A stretch of 64,000 nt of DNA from NCBI RefSeq assembly GCF_018968705.1, contig NZ_CP076668.1, positions 3,111,001-3,175,000 of the forward strand, in the 5' to 3' direction. Both the position numbers and the translations under genes were made by a program. Shown here in pieces: positions 29,501 through 38,944 of the stretch. Under the pieces are notes generated by a model. The model ran no database searches, was not told the DNA's origin, and saw only the letters and a list, made by a program, of their open reading frames with translations. Within the stretch, counting starts at the first letter, position 1. Each line of letters begins with the position of its first letter. This stretch comes from Pseudomonas lijiangensis (GTDB lineage: Bacteria > Pseudomonadota > Gammaproteobacteria > Pseudomonadales > Pseudomonadaceae).

Positions 29501-31174
29501 AGTGAGACGGAAACTGGCTGCGCCACGATCAATCAGGATTTCCCGGGTGGTCTTGACCCGATACGCCGCGCCGTCGCTGGCGAACACGGTCAGCATGTAG
29601 CGGCTGGGCTTGTCGGCAGCGGGCAGATCAAGAGGCGCATTGCCCTTGGCATCGGTGGTCAGTTCGGTGCTGGTCAGTTCCACCGGGAATTGCCCGAGGT
29701 ATTGCAGCTCGTTATCGACCGTGGACAACTGCTGGGCGCGCAGGCTCAGGGTCACCTTGGCATTGGCCACCGGCTTTCCGTCCGGATACAGAAGTACCAG
29801 ATTGCCCTTTACCGGCTCGCCGGTGCCATAGTCCTGCTTGGCCAGATTCAGCGACACTTCAAAGTGCGGCTTGATGTATTCCGCCACACGGAAGGCACTG
29901 CTATAGGCCTGATCCCTGTAGCTGAAACGCAGCTCATAGCCACCCGCCACGGCGTTGTCCGGCAACTGAAAACGTCCCTGGGCACCCGACACGGCGTCGA
30001 ATTTCAGTGGCAGCGATTGCAGTGCAGTTCCCGTGGCGTCGAGCACGGTCACGTCCACATCCGCAGCGGTCGGCGCAACGGAATCACGGGCGTTCTTGAA
30101 CTCGCGACCGACGATTTTCAGCGACACCCAATCACCGGGCCGGTACATGGGCCGGTCGGTAAAGGCATACAGCTTGGTGTCGTAGATTTCACTGTCGTAG
30201 TAGAAGTTTTCCGAAACGAAGACACCGCCCTCTTCGTCTTCACCGATCACGAACGAGCGTTCGGGGCTGACGTGTTTCAATCTCAGCAAGCCATCGGTGC
30301 CAGTCGCCCCGCTGCTCATCACGCCCAGGCCATCGGTCCACAGCACATTGACCTTGGCGGCCGAGCCGCCGTCCTGCTTGCGGGCGGCCCAGACCAGAAG
30401 CTCGTCACCGGAAATCTTGCTCACGGCCACGGTATTGGAAACGAAGACCATGGTCGTGGCGCGGTACTTGCCGATCAGCGCCTCCACCAGATACAGACCC
30501 GGCTTCAACTGACCCAGCGGGATATAGACGTTACCCGGCACGACCGTGACGAACTTGCTGGACGAACCGCTCAGGTCAACGCCAGCCGGTGGCTGGATCG
30601 GCTTTGCTTCCCACAGCGGATAACGGAACTGGCTGACCACCGGTAGGCCGGGGATCAGGGCAAATTGGGGTTGAGCCTCGAAAGGTGTAGGCGCAGCGAT
30701 GGCATTGCCCATTTTCAGTTCAGGCACTTCCTCGGTCACCTGCTTGCGGGACTCGTAGGAAAACGCTCTCTGCATCACACGACGGGACGTGCGATACCAG
30801 TTGTCCCACAGGTAAGCCAGGGTGTTGGACAAGCCTTCGCCCTTGAACTGGCCTTCACTGACCACGCGGTGCAGGTTCTTCTGCCGCTTGAGGAAATCCA
30901 GCGGCTTGTCGATGCGGTAGACGCGAATGTCTGCGCCGCCGTAAGGCTCCATGCGAAACCGGCGATAGTCACGTCCCGGCGCTTCCAGGCGAACCAGCGC
31001 CTGTTCATTGCTGGAAAAACTGCTGTCCGCCAGCAGGAAAAAGCTTTCACCGGGCACCGGGCTATAACCGCTGGGGGCGACGCTGTCCTCGGCGTGGGCA
31101 TTGGCCACGGGGATCAGCAGTGCCAGAAGCAATGAAATCAGAGAGCAGATACGCAGCATGCGGGCACCGGTCAT
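26600..31174 (-). CDS. magD: Bacterial alpha-2-macroglobulin, YfaS/MagD type
   Basis: 1524 residues. The ATG at 31174 overlaps the magC stop by 4 bp; a longer open frame upstream overlaps magC. It has a signal peptide ([20 protein letters not shown]), a string of macroglobulin beta domains with the MG2/MG3 signature [14 protein letters not shown], and the A2M family block [28 protein letters not shown] in pieces. The C-terminal alpha-barrel domain follows. At the thioester position the sequence reads YPYGGVEHT, not CxEQ, so no internal thioester can form. This fits the second bacterial class (E. coli YfaS, P. aeruginosa MagD). Known: MagD traps proteases through a bait region and is linked to PBP1b. 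It is periplasmic and central to the operon. Confidence 0.93.
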   Translation of the reverse strand: MTGARMLRICSLISLLLALLIPVANAHAEDSVAPSGYSPVPGESFFLLADSSFSSNEQALVRLEAPGRDYRRFRMEPYGGADIRVYRIDKPLDFLKRQKNLHRVVSEGQFKGEGLSNTLAYLWDNWYRTSRRVMQRAFSYESRKQVTEEVPELKMGNAIAAPTPFEAQPQFALIPGLPVVSQFRYPLWEAKPIQPPAGVDLSGSSSKFVTVVPGNVYIPLGQLKPGLYLVEALIGKYRATTMVFVSNTVAVSKISGDELLVWAARKQDGGSAAKVNVLWTDGLGVMSSGATGTDGLLRLKHVSPERSFVIGEDEEGGVFVSENFYYDSEIYDTKLYAFTDRPMYRPGDWVSLKIVGREFKNARDSVAPTAADVDVTVLDATGTALQSLPLKFDAVSGAQGRFQLPDNAVAGGYELRFSYRDQAYSSAFRVAEYIKPHFEVSLNLAKQDYGTGEPVKGNLVLLYPDGKPVANAKVTLSLRAQQLSTVDNELQYLGQFPVELTSTELTTDAKGNAPLDLPAADKPSRYMLTVFASDGAAYRVKTTREILIDRGAASFRLTAPQRFSAVGEKVAFSYQSEGGSEPVKAVTPSSYKWVRLEDQASGGDKLAATAKDFSLSFDRPGTYNLTLLDEHGRLLGATGHSVTGDGVKAVPGTVEIIFDKPEYKVGDEALALITFPEPVSDALLSLERDKVEATALLSKGGDWLKMEKLNKTQYRARIAVKENFAPNLTFSVLYTKGGQYSFQNAGIKVVAPQIDVAIATDKEDYQPGDIVSVDLTTHFAGKPVPAHLTVSVVDEMVYALQPEIAPTIDQFFYHPRRNNVRTSASLSFISYDVALPGSPTAPGKANRSERGVKVLERPRREDVDTAAWEPELVTDANGKTRFTFKMPDSLTRWRITARAIDQNGQVGQKKQFVRSEKPLYLKWSGPTRFRAGDQPDLGVFAFSQADKPVKAELVTHYAGAEQRVPVTLNKGINYIALPGFALASGEWTAQLVQDGKVADALAVNLTATGEGWQVTQNQSLDAISGDNPLTLPNDATGIRLRLDDSPQALFRSALDDLLSYPYGGVEHTASRLLPLSMAYPILSSNPQVRDRLRLIMQNSRLRLVQMAGPSASFTWWGYDVEPDAFLTAYAYYADWHASKALELQLPPEHWQRVLEVYAKQARNTPLLQRALILSFARQMQLPVNTLLGGLMDDLAKAGEGPQANLLDSGEDSIVMSAPDSALGLAAARALTASLAKQSKVTLPEAFSRQLQDAQQRLAVSSQPFAEALNLSLQGFDQGRAHALLQRLLPQQSTLERALALSWLQRSIEQASPTIALAPGEGWKKRYGDSGEMYWIWQGATPVPAVLSLSGTQERPLRALLSYQTRQPAIDPMAVTITRRLSRLVPGDEAFKFSLQAVDGKPLSSDSLYLDEVIITSKAAKPLRYGMIEVPLPPGADVERTTWGIKLQGKAGTEPAALEKARFEPGQMAYAIPVDALSGELRVRHLVRFSQKGQFKLPPVRFTQVYAPQNQALETKPAYGQVKVN

Positions 31175-31809
31175 TGGGTGAGAAAGTTGAGTCGATAGAC
31201 GCCGATGAAATTGGGGTTGGCAGCGTCGGGTATCCATCGGGTGTCCTTCCATGTCATGAGTTGCTGCAGGCTCGCGGAGCGCATGCCGTTGTCAGTGGGG
31301 GTTGTGGTGCCGGTGTGATAGGCGATGTAGCGGCCCATCCAGATCATCAGATGCTGGTCGTCGCCCTGATCGAAAAACATCAGGTCGCCGGGTCGGGCCT
31401 GGGTCACGTCGCGCCCTACCAGATGGCTGTTGAACTGGATCAATTTGATTGCATTCACATACGGGCCGACCTTGCCGCCACCTTGCTGCCATTGCTGGGC
31501 GAGCCCTCGCTGTGCTTCGCTCAGTTGCAGTTCAGGCGGCAGATAACGGTTCGACAGGCCATTGCTGCGCAGCCATTTGTCGTCATGAACCTTCAGCGCT
31601 TCGTTACTGGCGAAGCGCACCAGGCCGGCGCAATCCTGCTGATACCAGCGCGGACTGGGGCCCTGGGCCAATTGCTCCTGGGCGATACGCACGAACCAGG
31701 CACGAAACACCTGGGATTGCTGCGCATCGAGGGGCGGCACATCACTGGCAAAGGCCCGGCTGCCCAGCAGCATCGTCAACAGGACAAGTCCTCGAACAAG
31801 GGTGATCAC
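31171..31809 (-). CDS. magC: DUF1175 protein (YfaT/MagC), NlpC/P60-like fold
   Basis: 212 residues from the GTG at 31809, whose GTGA overlaps the magB stop; GGAAAG is just upstream. It has a signal peptide ([17 protein letters not shown]). The conserved pieces match an NlpC/P60 cysteine peptidase layout: C60 in [25 protein letters not shown] with H153, and YHTGT with H165. So it may cut peptide bonds in peptidoglycan or be a binding-only relative. DUF1175 is the family of E. coli YfaT. Its place between the DUF2138 and macroglobulin genes is the same in P. aeruginosa and E. coli. Confidence 0.85.
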   Translation of the reverse strand: MITLVRGLVLLTMLLGSRAFASDVPPLDAQQSQVFRAWFVRIAQEQLAQGPSPRWYQQDCAGLVRFASNEALKVHDDKWLRSNGLSNRYLPPELQLSEAQRGLAQQWQQGGGKVGPYVNAIKLIQFNSHLVGRDVTQARPGDLMFFDQGDDQHLMIWMGRYIAYHTGTTTPTDNGMRSASLQQLMTWKDTRWIPDAANPNFIGVYRLNFLTQ

Positions 31810-33605
31810 AGGGCTTTCCACTCCAGCGGCAACCATTGCCAGTGGCCGTCGGGCTCGGTGCCTTCCGGCAGCGTGAGTGCGTACTTGCCGTAACCGCCGA
31901 GCTTGCGCAGCTTGGGAATCAGATGGGTCTGCGCGGCGTTATAAAACACCGGTTCCATGTCCTTGGGCAGGCTGCCCAGGGTTTCCTGCTGCATCAGTTG
32001 CGCCATGGAGCCGGGGTTGAAGTAGACCGGCACCAGGGAGTCCTTGGGCAATACATCGGCCAGCGGCGGGAAACGCTTGTCGAGGGTGCCGAGGGCTTTG
32101 TCCACGAGCTTGTCGTCGAGGGAAAACAGCAGCGTCGAGCCATGACGTGCCAGGCTGACTTTCATGAAGGCCTTGCCGGTGATGGCGTCCGGGTTCTCGG
32201 CATTGCGAGCCAGATACGGACCGAAGTTGGTGCTGACCTGACGTTGCCATTGATGGGTTTCGCCTTCCTGCTTCTCGATCACTGGGAATACTTTTTCGGC
32301 GACGTTGGCCTCATAGGCTCCGACCATGGAACCGAACAGGTTGCCCAGGTCTGCATCGAGGCTGGAGGCTTCCTTGGGCTTGAGGCTGGCAACCAGAAGT
32401 GGCGTGTACAGACGCGAGTCGGCGTACCAGCACAGGCCTGCCGAGTCGGAGATGTGTTCAGTCAGCGCCTGGGCCACAGCATCCTGCGCACCCAGCTTGA
32501 CCAGCAGCGGTTTCTGCTGGGTGGCCGCCAGCGGCAAGGCCACGCAGGCACTGGCGCCGATGGGCATAGCTTGCCAGATGGGTTTGAAATTCAGATCCGG
32601 CTGGTTCTCCAGTTCGTCCATGGCCAGGAAACTGTGCCAGCCCTTGTCGTCCATCTCGAAACGCAGGCCGGCGAAATTCGGGATAAAGCGCTGATACCCC
32701 ATGGCCAGAACACTGGAGTTGACCGACAGGCGTTGTTTGACCTCTGGTTTGCGTGGCTCCAGGCCAAAGGCTTCGGTGAACAGTTTGTCGCCGTTGAGCA
32801 ACGCGGCCATGGCTTCGGTGGAAACGCTGCCGGGTGCAAGCGAGGAACCGTTCTCCTGCTCGTCAGACGGGCTCATGCCGGAAGAGGTCGGTTCATGGGT
32901 GGCAGTGTCCGGCCCCACAAGCCTCGCCGGGTTGGACAGCACCACCAGCTTGTCGCCGTGGGAAGCGAATACCAGCGATTTGCTGGCGTTGTAGCTGAGC
33001 TGATAGAGCGGCACCTCGTCGGCACCCACTTTCAGCACGCCGATGTTGTTCAACTGAGTGTCGTACAACACCTTGAGCAGCGGCTCCAGGGTCTTGGCCA
33101 GGCCTCCGCGGTCCATGACCATCAGGAAATCCTTGAGCCGGCCATCCTTGCCACGCCACAGGGCGATATCCGCCGGTTGATCGAGAAGTTGCTCGATCAG
33201 GGTGTCCTGCAACTTCAGGTCGTATTCGTAGATGATTCTGCGCAGGCTGCCGATCAGGCCGAGGCGATCGGCATGGGTTTCGTAATAGAAGACGAAATCT
33301 TCGGTCAGGGTTTCCTTGAGGAACGGCACGGCCAGCAGGTCCCTGGGCAACTGGCTCAGGGACCGGGTTTCCAGCAGGCCGTCCGGACGGCTCATGCCCA
33401 GTTTGTCACTGGCAATTGCAGCCACCGGCACCTTGGGTTTGTGCATGAACCAGCCCATGGCACCGGCCACTCCAGCCACCAGGCACAACCCCGCCAGCAG
33501 CACTGGCCCGCGACGGGAAGATTTGACAACAGGCGTTTCGGCAGGCTGGGGAACCGCTGTTGAAGTCGAGTTATCGCTCATGTTCACAAAACCCAATTCA
33601 TCCAT
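31806..33605 (-). CDS. magB: DUF2138 protein (YfaA/MagB)
   Basis: 599 residues at most. The start could instead be the ATG at 33581 (MSDNSTST), since neither has a strong ribosome site. A single TM helix near residue 40 ([22 protein letters not shown]) anchors a long periplasmic domain. The bulk is the DUF2138 region, with segments such as [23 protein letters not shown] near the front and [23 protein letters not shown] near the end. E. coli YfaA and P. aeruginosa MagB belong here. It lies 12 bp after magA. It probably is the membrane anchor or scaffold of the Mag complex; no catalytic motif is visible. Confidence 0.85.
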   Translation of the reverse strand: MDELGFVNMSDNSTSTAVPQPAETPVVKSSRRGPVLLAGLCLVAGVAGAMGWFMHKPKVPVAAIASDKLGMSRPDGLLETRSLSQLPRDLLAVPFLKETLTEDFVFYYETHADRLGLIGSLRRIIYEYDLKLQDTLIEQLLDQPADIALWRGKDGRLKDFLMVMDRGGLAKTLEPLLKVLYDTQLNNIGVLKVGADEVPLYQLSYNASKSLVFASHGDKLVVLSNPARLVGPDTATHEPTSSGMSPSDEQENGSSLAPGSVSTEAMAALLNGDKLFTEAFGLEPRKPEVKQRLSVNSSVLAMGYQRFIPNFAGLRFEMDDKGWHSFLAMDELENQPDLNFKPIWQAMPIGASACVALPLAATQQKPLLVKLGAQDAVAQALTEHISDSAGLCWYADSRLYTPLLVASLKPKEASSLDADLGNLFGSMVGAYEANVAEKVFPVIEKQEGETHQWQRQVSTNFGPYLARNAENPDAITGKAFMKVSLARHGSTLLFSLDDKLVDKALGTLDKRFPPLADVLPKDSLVPVYFNPGSMAQLMQQETLGSLPKDMEPVFYNAAQTHLIPKLRKLGGYGKYALTLPEGTEPDGHWQWLPLEWKAL

Positions 33606-33617
33606 GGGACGGGATGA

Positions 33618-34412
33618 TCAATAGTTGAAAGTCTTGACCAGCAGCAGGTCACCGATGGCACGCAGAGGCACGATGAAGGTCTCGCGCTTTTCATCGACGG
33701 TATTTTCGTTGAGCACCAGGGTTATCTGTGAAGTGATGACTTCCTGTTTGTTACTGGCTTCATCGAAGTTGTAACCCCCGTTGCCGAAGTTGCCCCAGTA
33801 GTTCACGTAGATCAGGTAAGTGCCCTGCATGGGAGCGGTCATGGTGAACATTTCCGGACCGGGCCCGTCGACGCCGTCCGGGTCCAGGCCGCCACCGTTG
33901 GTCAAGGCCGTGTGCCCGAAGAACGCATGCTGCCCGTCAGGCGTCACGATGTGCAGGTCGAGTTCGGCCTCCGGGTCGTCCCAGCCCAGCACAACGCGAA
34001 TCCGCGCCGGGGTTCGCAGGCTGTTGGCTTCATAGAACTGAACGCGCTTGAGAGACTTGCCTTCTGCACTGCGCACTTCAACACTGTTGGAGCCCGCACC
34101 AAAGGCATAAGGCCGGGCGAAACGCCCTTCTTCGTCGGTATACAGATTCAATGGGTTGCCATTGACCGAGAGCACATGAGGCCCGCGCTGTTTGCCGATG
34201 GCCTTGAGCTGCCCTTCGATCATGGTGCGATTGCGCTCCATGCCCCGGTCGATGGGGGGCGTGGGATAAGCGACACGAGGGTTTTCACTGCGGTCCAGAA
34301 GGCCGTGGTAGCGCCAGCCGCCCACGGGTTCCGACAGCGTGGCCGACGGTTCGGCCCATGCGGTGGTTGCCCAGGCAAACGTGGCCATGAGCGTTATCAA
34401 ACTACCTTTCAA
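33618..34412 (-). CDS. magA: DUF2135 protein (YfaP/MagA)
   Basis: 264 residues starting from TTG at 34412, with GGAG eight bases before; the result is a good signal peptide ending AWATTAWA. The mature protein has an N-terminal beta-rich part that includes a carboxypeptidase-regulatory-like segment (RGPHVLSVNGNPLNLYTDEEG). The DUF2135 core follows: RVVLGWDDPEAELDLHIVTP, an aspartate-rich DPDGVDGPGPE loop that could bind calcium, and TYLIYVNYWGNFG. It is the first gene of the mag set, 55 bp after the secreted protein gene at 34468. The family is found in E. coli YfaP. The exact role within the Mag complex is not known. Confidence 0.85.
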   Translation of the reverse strand: MKGSLITLMATFAWATTAWAEPSATLSEPVGGWRYHGLLDRSENPRVAYPTPPIDRGMERNRTMIEGQLKAIGKQRGPHVLSVNGNPLNLYTDEEGRFARPYAFGAGSNSVEVRSAEGKSLKRVQFYEANSLRTPARIRVVLGWDDPEAELDLHIVTPDGQHAFFGHTALTNGGGLDPDGVDGPGPEMFTMTAPMQGTYLIYVNYWGNFGNGGYNFDEASNKQEVITSQITLVLNENTVDEKRETFIVPLRAIGDLLLVKTFNY

Positions 34413-34437
34413 GGTAAGCTCTCCAGGAAAATCATGA

Positions 34438-34454
34438 CGTCTGAAAGGCAGACG
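34438..34454 (-). promoter_or_regulatory. Short hairpin before magA
   Basis: CGTCTG (34438-34443) and CAGACG (34449-34454) form a 6-bp stem in the 55-bp gap between the upstream secreted-protein gene and magA. It is too weak to be a firm terminator. It may reduce read-through or shape the leader. Confidence 0.3.
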
Positions 34455-34467
34455 AAAATCCGGGCAT

Positions 34468-35010
34468 TCAATTGATCACGGCACCCGACGGCGCAGGCTC
34501 GTCAGGTATGGGCTCATCAGGAACAGGGCCTATGGGGAAGGTACCCATATCGGCGATGTCACCCGCTTCTGACGGGCAACCGCGGCCATCCGTGGTCGTA
34601 ACGACGATCTCGCCATCGAGATACCAGTACGCCATGTTGTTGTCGTCTTCTTCGTAATAACAGAGTGCAGTGCGGCTGCCATCCAGCGCCGCAAGAATAG
34701 CCCAGTTCACGGAACCACCACTGCGACGATCCCAGCCTGAAGCCAGCAAGCGATCGCCGACCTTGAGGATCGGGCTGATCATGTCTTCACCCAGCACCGC
34801 ATCGCTGACCGTGGCCGAAGGTGCCGCCTTGATCACGGCGGCGCGAACGTCAGGGTCCTCGATGAAGGCGGTGCCATTCACCTTTTCCCATGGATACTTG
34901 CCGATATAAGCCTCAAGGGGGGTGTGCGTCTGTTCCTTCCCGGCAAGGGCCATGCCTGCGGCCCCTGAAAACAACACGCCCAGAACGGTCCCTGTAAGCA
35001 AGCGTTTCAT
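34468..35010 (-). CDS. Secreted protein of unknown function upstream of mag
   Basis: 180 residues. The ATG at 35010 has GGAAG four bases upstream. MKRLLTGTVLGVLFSGAAGMALAG is a signal peptide. The mature protein carries KYPWEKVNGTAFIEDPDVRAAVIKAAP, a short alpha/beta region, and ends in a Pro/Asp/Glu-rich tail with a repeated PDEP unit. Two cysteines (LCYYEE and RGCPSE) could pair. I do not recognise a family. It is on the same strand as magA, 55 bp upstream and past a weak hairpin, so it may be transcribed with the mag genes. Confidence 0.72.
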   Translation of the reverse strand: MKRLLTGTVLGVLFSGAAGMALAGKEQTHTPLEAYIGKYPWEKVNGTAFIEDPDVRAAVIKAAPSATVSDAVLGEDMISPILKVGDRLLASGWDRRSGGSVNWAILAALDGSRTALCYYEEDDNNMAYWYLDGEIVVTTTDGRGCPSEAGDIADMGTFPIGPVPDEPIPDEPAPSGAVIN

Positions 35011-35384
35011 ACCACTTCCTGATCAATACTGCGGTTCGGGAAAATCATCTTCGGCCTTCGCACCAGGGCCAATTCTGCCGGGAATCTACCCCCACAGATA
35101 ATCCCGGCCAATAGTACGGATGTGCTATCCCCGCATTTCAAAATCGCCCATTCCCTATCAATAGCTTGAACAGGCTCTGAGCGCTTTTTCATGACGCAAG
35201 GCAGCACGCTGCCGAAAACAGGCGGAGCCCGCCCTCAAAAAATGCCAATTACGAATAATAAAAATCGTATAAATCACAAAAATGTATATTAGCTTAAAAC
35301 CAAAAAGACTTTTACAGCCTCTTCTCAGACGAATAAGGTCTTAAAACCAGCCTGAAGCGCTGTTCGACTTGAAGAGGATTTCAC
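35011..35384. promoter_or_regulatory. Divergent promoter region
   Basis: This roughly 370-bp gap lies between the mag-side gene (minus) and the ABC transporter operon (plus). It is AT-rich from about 35240 to 35330, and holds a GGCGGAGCCCGCC hairpin near 35221-35233. Promoters for both directions must lie here, but I cannot mark boxes with certainty. A 66-codon reading frame at 35007-35207 lacks any support. Confidence 0.45.
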
Positions 35385-35447
35385 ATGCATCGCATTCAAT
35401 CTCAGGCATTGCCAGGCAACCCCGCGGACCAGGGGACGCAGCAATGA
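35385..35447 (+). CDS. 20-codon leader peptide coupled to the ABC transporter gene
   Basis: The ATG at 35385 has a strong ribosome site (AGAGGA six bases before). The frame runs 20 codons and stops at a TGA that overlaps the ATG of the binding-protein gene by 4 bp (ATGA, 35444-35447). The peptide starts MHRIQSQALPG, is polar, and has four Gln and no signal sequence. Its excellent ribosome site and exact coupling suggest real translation. It could be a regulatory leader, or simply a device to load ribosomes onto the next gene. No transcription attenuator hairpin is obvious after it. Confidence 0.5.
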   Translation: MHRIQSQALPGNPADQGTQQ

Positions 35448-37075
35448 TCAAACGCCCTCTTCTGCCGCGCCTGTTATTCGCCGCCGTCACGGCCACCACC
35501 CTGCTGGGTTGCTCACCTTCCGGTCAGGACAGCCAGGCAACCAAGACGCTCAAGGTCGCTTTCTTCAGGGATAACACCACGCTGGTCAGCCTCGACCCCT
35601 TCCAGGTCTACTGGCTGGAACACCGGGTCGTTCTGCGCAATGTCGCCGAATCATTGACCGATCAGGACCCGCAGACCGGCAACATCATTCCCTGGCTGGC
35701 AGAACGCTGGGAAGTGAGCGACAACGCGCTGGAATACACCTTCCACCTGCGCAAGGACGTGACGTTCAGTAATGGCACGCGCTTCGACGCTCAGGCGGTG
35801 AAAACGGCCTATGACTCCAACAAGGCTTTCGCCACCCAGTTGCCGACCACCTTCGGTGCGACTTATCTGGCGGGCTACGACCACGCCGAGGTGCTGGACG
35901 ACTTTACCGTCAAACTGGTACTGGCCAGACCCAACGCCGGTTTCCTGCAAGCCACGTCCACCACCAACCTCTCGATTCTGGCACCGGAATCCTACAAGCT
36001 CAGCGCCAAGGAACGCTCGCTGGGCGCGATCATTGGCACCGGACCTTTCGTGCTGGAGCGCTACACCCCGGAAAGCGGTCTGCGCCTGACCAAGCGCAAG
36101 GGCTACGCCTGGCCATCGGCCAATGCCCAGAACAAGGGCGAAGCGCACCTGGAGAACGTCGAAGTCAGTTACGTGCCGGAAGAAAGTGTGCGTAACGGCA
36201 AGTTCGTACAAGGCCAGGTGGATATTCTCTGGCCGCGCAACCCGTTCTCCGAAGTGGACCTGAATCTGTTCAAGTCCAAGGGCGCCACCATCCAGAGCCG
36301 TTCCCTGCCTGGCCCTGCCCTGAACATGTACCCCAACACCCGTGGCACGCGCATCCTGGCCGATCGCAATGTACGCCTGGCCTTGCAGAAAGGCATTGAT
36401 CGCAAGACTTACGCCGCCACCGTCTACAACCCGCAATTCCCGGTGGTTTCCAGCGTCTACGACATCACCACGCCTTACTACAGGAATCTGGGCGACAAGC
36501 TTGCCTATGACCCTCAGGGTGCCGAACGTCTGCTCGAAGAATCCGGCTGGCAGAAAAATGTCGACGGCTATCGCTACAAGGACGGCAAGCGCCTGAAGCT
36601 TTCCTACAACCTGTCGCCTGCCGAGAGCGCTGGCGATGTATTGATCCAGGATCAACTGCGCAAGATCGGTATCGAATTCAAGCTCAACGTCGTGACCACC
36701 GCCGAATGGGCGGCAGCCAACGCCGCAGGCAACTACGACCTGACATCGACCTACATGACCCGCGCCGACCCGATTGTCCTGCAAACCATCATCGATCCGC
36801 GCACCGCAAACAGTTCGACCCTGGCCACCAATCTTTACGAACCGCAAACACTGCCCAAGGCACTGGAGCTGTTCGATGCCGGGCTGACTGCCACTCGCGC
36901 AGAACAACGGGCACAAGCCTATGGCGACCTGCAGAACCTGCTGATCGACGAAGGCTCGGCGTTCCCGATTTATGAGCGAGTCTGGCAGGCCGCAACCGCC
37001 AAGAAGGTGCGCAACTTCCACTGGACCGCTGAAGGTTTTGCACTGTTCAACGACATCGAGATCGCTGCGCCATGA
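35444..37075 (+). CDS. ABC transporter periplasmic substrate-binding lipoprotein (family 5, peptide type)
   Basis: 543 residues from MIKRPLLPRLLF; the signal ends in a lipobox (TTLLGC), so the protein is a lipoprotein. The body is a typical SBP family 5 oligopeptide/nickel-type fold: ESLTDQDPQTGNIIPWLAERWEV near the front, YTFHLRKDVTFSNGTRFDAQAVK, and IGTGPFVLERYTPESGLRL. It is the first transporter gene of an operon with two permeases and a fused ATPase, all joined by ATGA overlaps or short gaps. The ligand cannot be read from sequence; peptides, opines and glycosides are all known for this family. The longer frame from 35369 is less likely since it lacks a ribosome site and moves the signal peptide inward. 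Confidence 0.9.
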   Translation: MIKRPLLPRLLFAAVTATTLLGCSPSGQDSQATKTLKVAFFRDNTTLVSLDPFQVYWLEHRVVLRNVAESLTDQDPQTGNIIPWLAERWEVSDNALEYTFHLRKDVTFSNGTRFDAQAVKTAYDSNKAFATQLPTTFGATYLAGYDHAEVLDDFTVKLVLARPNAGFLQATSTTNLSILAPESYKLSAKERSLGAIIGTGPFVLERYTPESGLRLTKRKGYAWPSANAQNKGEAHLENVEVSYVPEESVRNGKFVQGQVDILWPRNPFSEVDLNLFKSKGATIQSRSLPGPALNMYPNTRGTRILADRNVRLALQKGIDRKTYAATVYNPQFPVVSSVYDITTPYYRNLGDKLAYDPQGAERLLEESGWQKNVDGYRYKDGKRLKLSYNLSPAESAGDVLIQDQLRKIGIEFKLNVVTTAEWAAANAAGNYDLTSTYMTRADPIVLQTIIDPRTANSSTLATNLYEPQTLPKALELFDAGLTATRAEQRAQAYGDLQNLLIDEGSAFPIYERVWQAATAKKVRNFHWTAEGFALFNDIEIAAP

Positions 37076-38022
37076 GCCGTTACGTCCTTGGCCGGATTGC
37101 CCAGGCGCTGCTGGTACTCTGGGGTGCCTACAGCATCACTTATTTCATTCTGTATCTGCTGCCCGGCGACACACTGTCCATCATGCTCAGCGCCTCGGGT
37201 GTCGAGATCGATGCCCTGTCCGAACAGGACATCGCCCAGGCCAAACTGTATTACGGGCTGGATCGCGGCGTCTTCGAGCAATACATCGATCTGCTGTGGG
37301 GCGCGATCCACGGCGACTTCGGCAATTCGCTGACGCTCAACCGCCCGGTTTCAGAACTGCTGGTCGAGCGCTTGCCGCAAACTATGGCGCTGGCGGGCCT
37401 GGCCATTGTCCTGTCGCTGATCGGCGGGGTCGGCCTGGCTTACCTCACCGCGTATGTACGATGGCAGCCGTTGAAAGTTGCTCTGTCACGCCTGCCTTCA
37501 CTGGGCTTCTCGGTGCCGGTGTTCTGGATGGGGTTGCTGCTGATCCAGCTGTTCGCCTTCAGCCTCGGCTGGTTTCCGGCCACCGGCAATCAGGGCTTCT
37601 CCAGCCTGATATTGCCTGCGGTCACTCTGGCGATTCCCAGTGCGGCGGTTTATGCCCAGGTGCTGTTGCGCGGTTTTCAGGGGGTGTGGAAAGAACCCTA
37701 CATCATCACCGCCTACGCCAAAGGCCTGAGCCGCGCTCAGGTTCAGGCGCGCCACGCCTTCAAGAACTCAGCCTTGCCGCTGCTGACACTGATCGGCCTG
37801 CAGGTGGGCAATACCGTTTCCGGCGCAGTGCTGGTGGAAACCATCTTTGCCCGCGCTGGCGTCGGTCGTCTTGCCCAGGAAGCGGTACTGCGCCAGGACA
37901 TTCCGGTGGTGCTCGCCATCGTCGCCGTCTCGGCTGCCGCTTTCGTCGTGGTCAATCTGATCGTTGACCTGCTCTACCCCGCGCTGGATCCGCGCATCGC
38001 CCACACGCCAAAGGTCTCCTGA
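37072..38022 (+). CDS. ABC transporter permease, DppB type
   Basis: 316 residues, with six predicted TM helices. The ATG overlaps the binding-protein stop by 4 bp. It opens with VLGRIAQALLVLWGAYSITYFILYLLPGD, the typical DppB/OppB N-terminus, followed by YGLDRGVFEQYIDLLWGAIHGDFGNSL. The EAA loop, which docks onto the ATPase, is visible at AYAKGLSRAQVQARHAFKNSALPLL. It forms the inner-membrane channel with the next gene product. Confidence 0.92.
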   Translation: MSRYVLGRIAQALLVLWGAYSITYFILYLLPGDTLSIMLSASGVEIDALSEQDIAQAKLYYGLDRGVFEQYIDLLWGAIHGDFGNSLTLNRPVSELLVERLPQTMALAGLAIVLSLIGGVGLAYLTAYVRWQPLKVALSRLPSLGFSVPVFWMGLLLIQLFAFSLGWFPATGNQGFSSLILPAVTLAIPSAAVYAQVLLRGFQGVWKEPYIITAYAKGLSRAQVQARHAFKNSALPLLTLIGLQVGNTVSGAVLVETIFARAGVGRLAQEAVLRQDIPVVLAIVAVSAAAFVVVNLIVDLLYPALDPRIAHTPKVS

Positions 38023-38026
38023 CGCC

Positions 38027-38944
38027 ATGACCATTTTCGATACCCGCCTTGCACGTCTGGCTCGCGCTGTCAGCCACACTGAAACACCGCCTGCGGCCCA
38101 GTGGCGGCGGCGCAGCAGCCTGAGCCGGGCTTTCGATGCGGTCAGGCCACTGCTGCGTCGGCCCGGCTTTCTGCTGGCAGTGGCCATCGTGGCTTTCGCG
38201 TTGCTGGCCGCTGTCGCACCGACCCTGCTCAGCAGCTACGCACCCTACGCGACCTCGCCCGCCGACAAGCTGACGCCGCCCAATGCCGCGCACTGGTTCG
38301 GCACCGACGAACTGGGGCGTGATCTGTATACCCGCGTGGTGCATGGTTCCAGCCTGTCGGTGCAGGCCGCCTTGCTGGCAGTCGGCATTGCCATGGCCGG
38401 TGGTCTCAGCCTCGGGGTGATTTCCGGCTTTGCAGGCGGTCGCATCGATGCCGTGATCATGCGTTTCATCGATGTACTGCTGGCGCTGCCCGGCCTGTTG
38501 CTGGCTCTGGCCATCGTCACGGCCATCGGCTTCGGCACCATTCCTGTAGCCATCGCAGTGGGTGTCGGGATCATTCCCGGCTTCGCCCGCACCACCCGCG
38601 CCGAGGTGCTGCGCGTCAAGACATTGCCTTACGTCGAAGCGGCCAGGCTGGGCGGCGCAAGCTGGACCCGGACCTTGCTGCGACACATTCTGCCCAATGC
38701 CTGGGGCCCGGTTGCAGTGTTAGCCACCCTGGATTTCGGCGCTGCCATTCTGGCCACCGCCGGCCTGAGCTTTCTCGGCTTTGGCGCAGAACCGCCAGCC
38801 GCCGAATGGGGCACGCTGATTGCCAACGGCCGTCACTTCCTGATGACCGCGCCCTGGGTGTCGCTGCTACCCGGCCTGTTTCTGGTCGCCGTGGTGTTCA
38901 GCTTCAACCATATCGCCCGCACTCTGGAAGAGACTCAACGATGA
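38027..38944 (+). CDS. ABC transporter permease, DppC type
   Basis: 305 residues from MTIFDTRLARLARAV, four bases after the DppB-type stop. The N-terminal cytoplasmic tail is followed by a TM helix (PGFLLAVAIVAFALLAAVAPTLLS), then HWFGTDELGRDLYTRVVHG, the signature of DppC/OppC permeases. The EAA loop is EAARLGGASWTRTLLRHILPNAWGP. There are six TM segments in all. It pairs with the DppB-type subunit in the importer. Confidence 0.92.
   Translation: MTIFDTRLARLARAVSHTETPPAAQWRRRSSLSRAFDAVRPLLRRPGFLLAVAIVAFALLAAVAPTLLSSYAPYATSPADKLTPPNAAHWFGTDELGRDLYTRVVHGSSLSVQAALLAVGIAMAGGLSLGVISGFAGGRIDAVIMRFIDVLLALPGLLLALAIVTAIGFGTIPVAIAVGVGIIPGFARTTRAEVLRVKTLPYVEAARLGGASWTRTLLRHILPNAWGPVAVLATLDFGAAILATAGLSFLGFGAEPPAAEWGTLIANGRHFLMTAPWVSLLPGLFLVAVVFSFNHIARTLEETQR

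Noticed and set aside
26513..30646. A 1377-codon open frame on the plus strand opposite magD
   Set aside because: It is an antisense shadow of a GC-rich gene: His/Gln/Arg-rich, no domain, no ribosome site, and fully covered by the clear macroglobulin gene.
35007..35207. 66-codon minus-strand frame upstream of the secreted protein gene
   Set aside because: No ribosome site or signal; it lies in the divergent promoter region.
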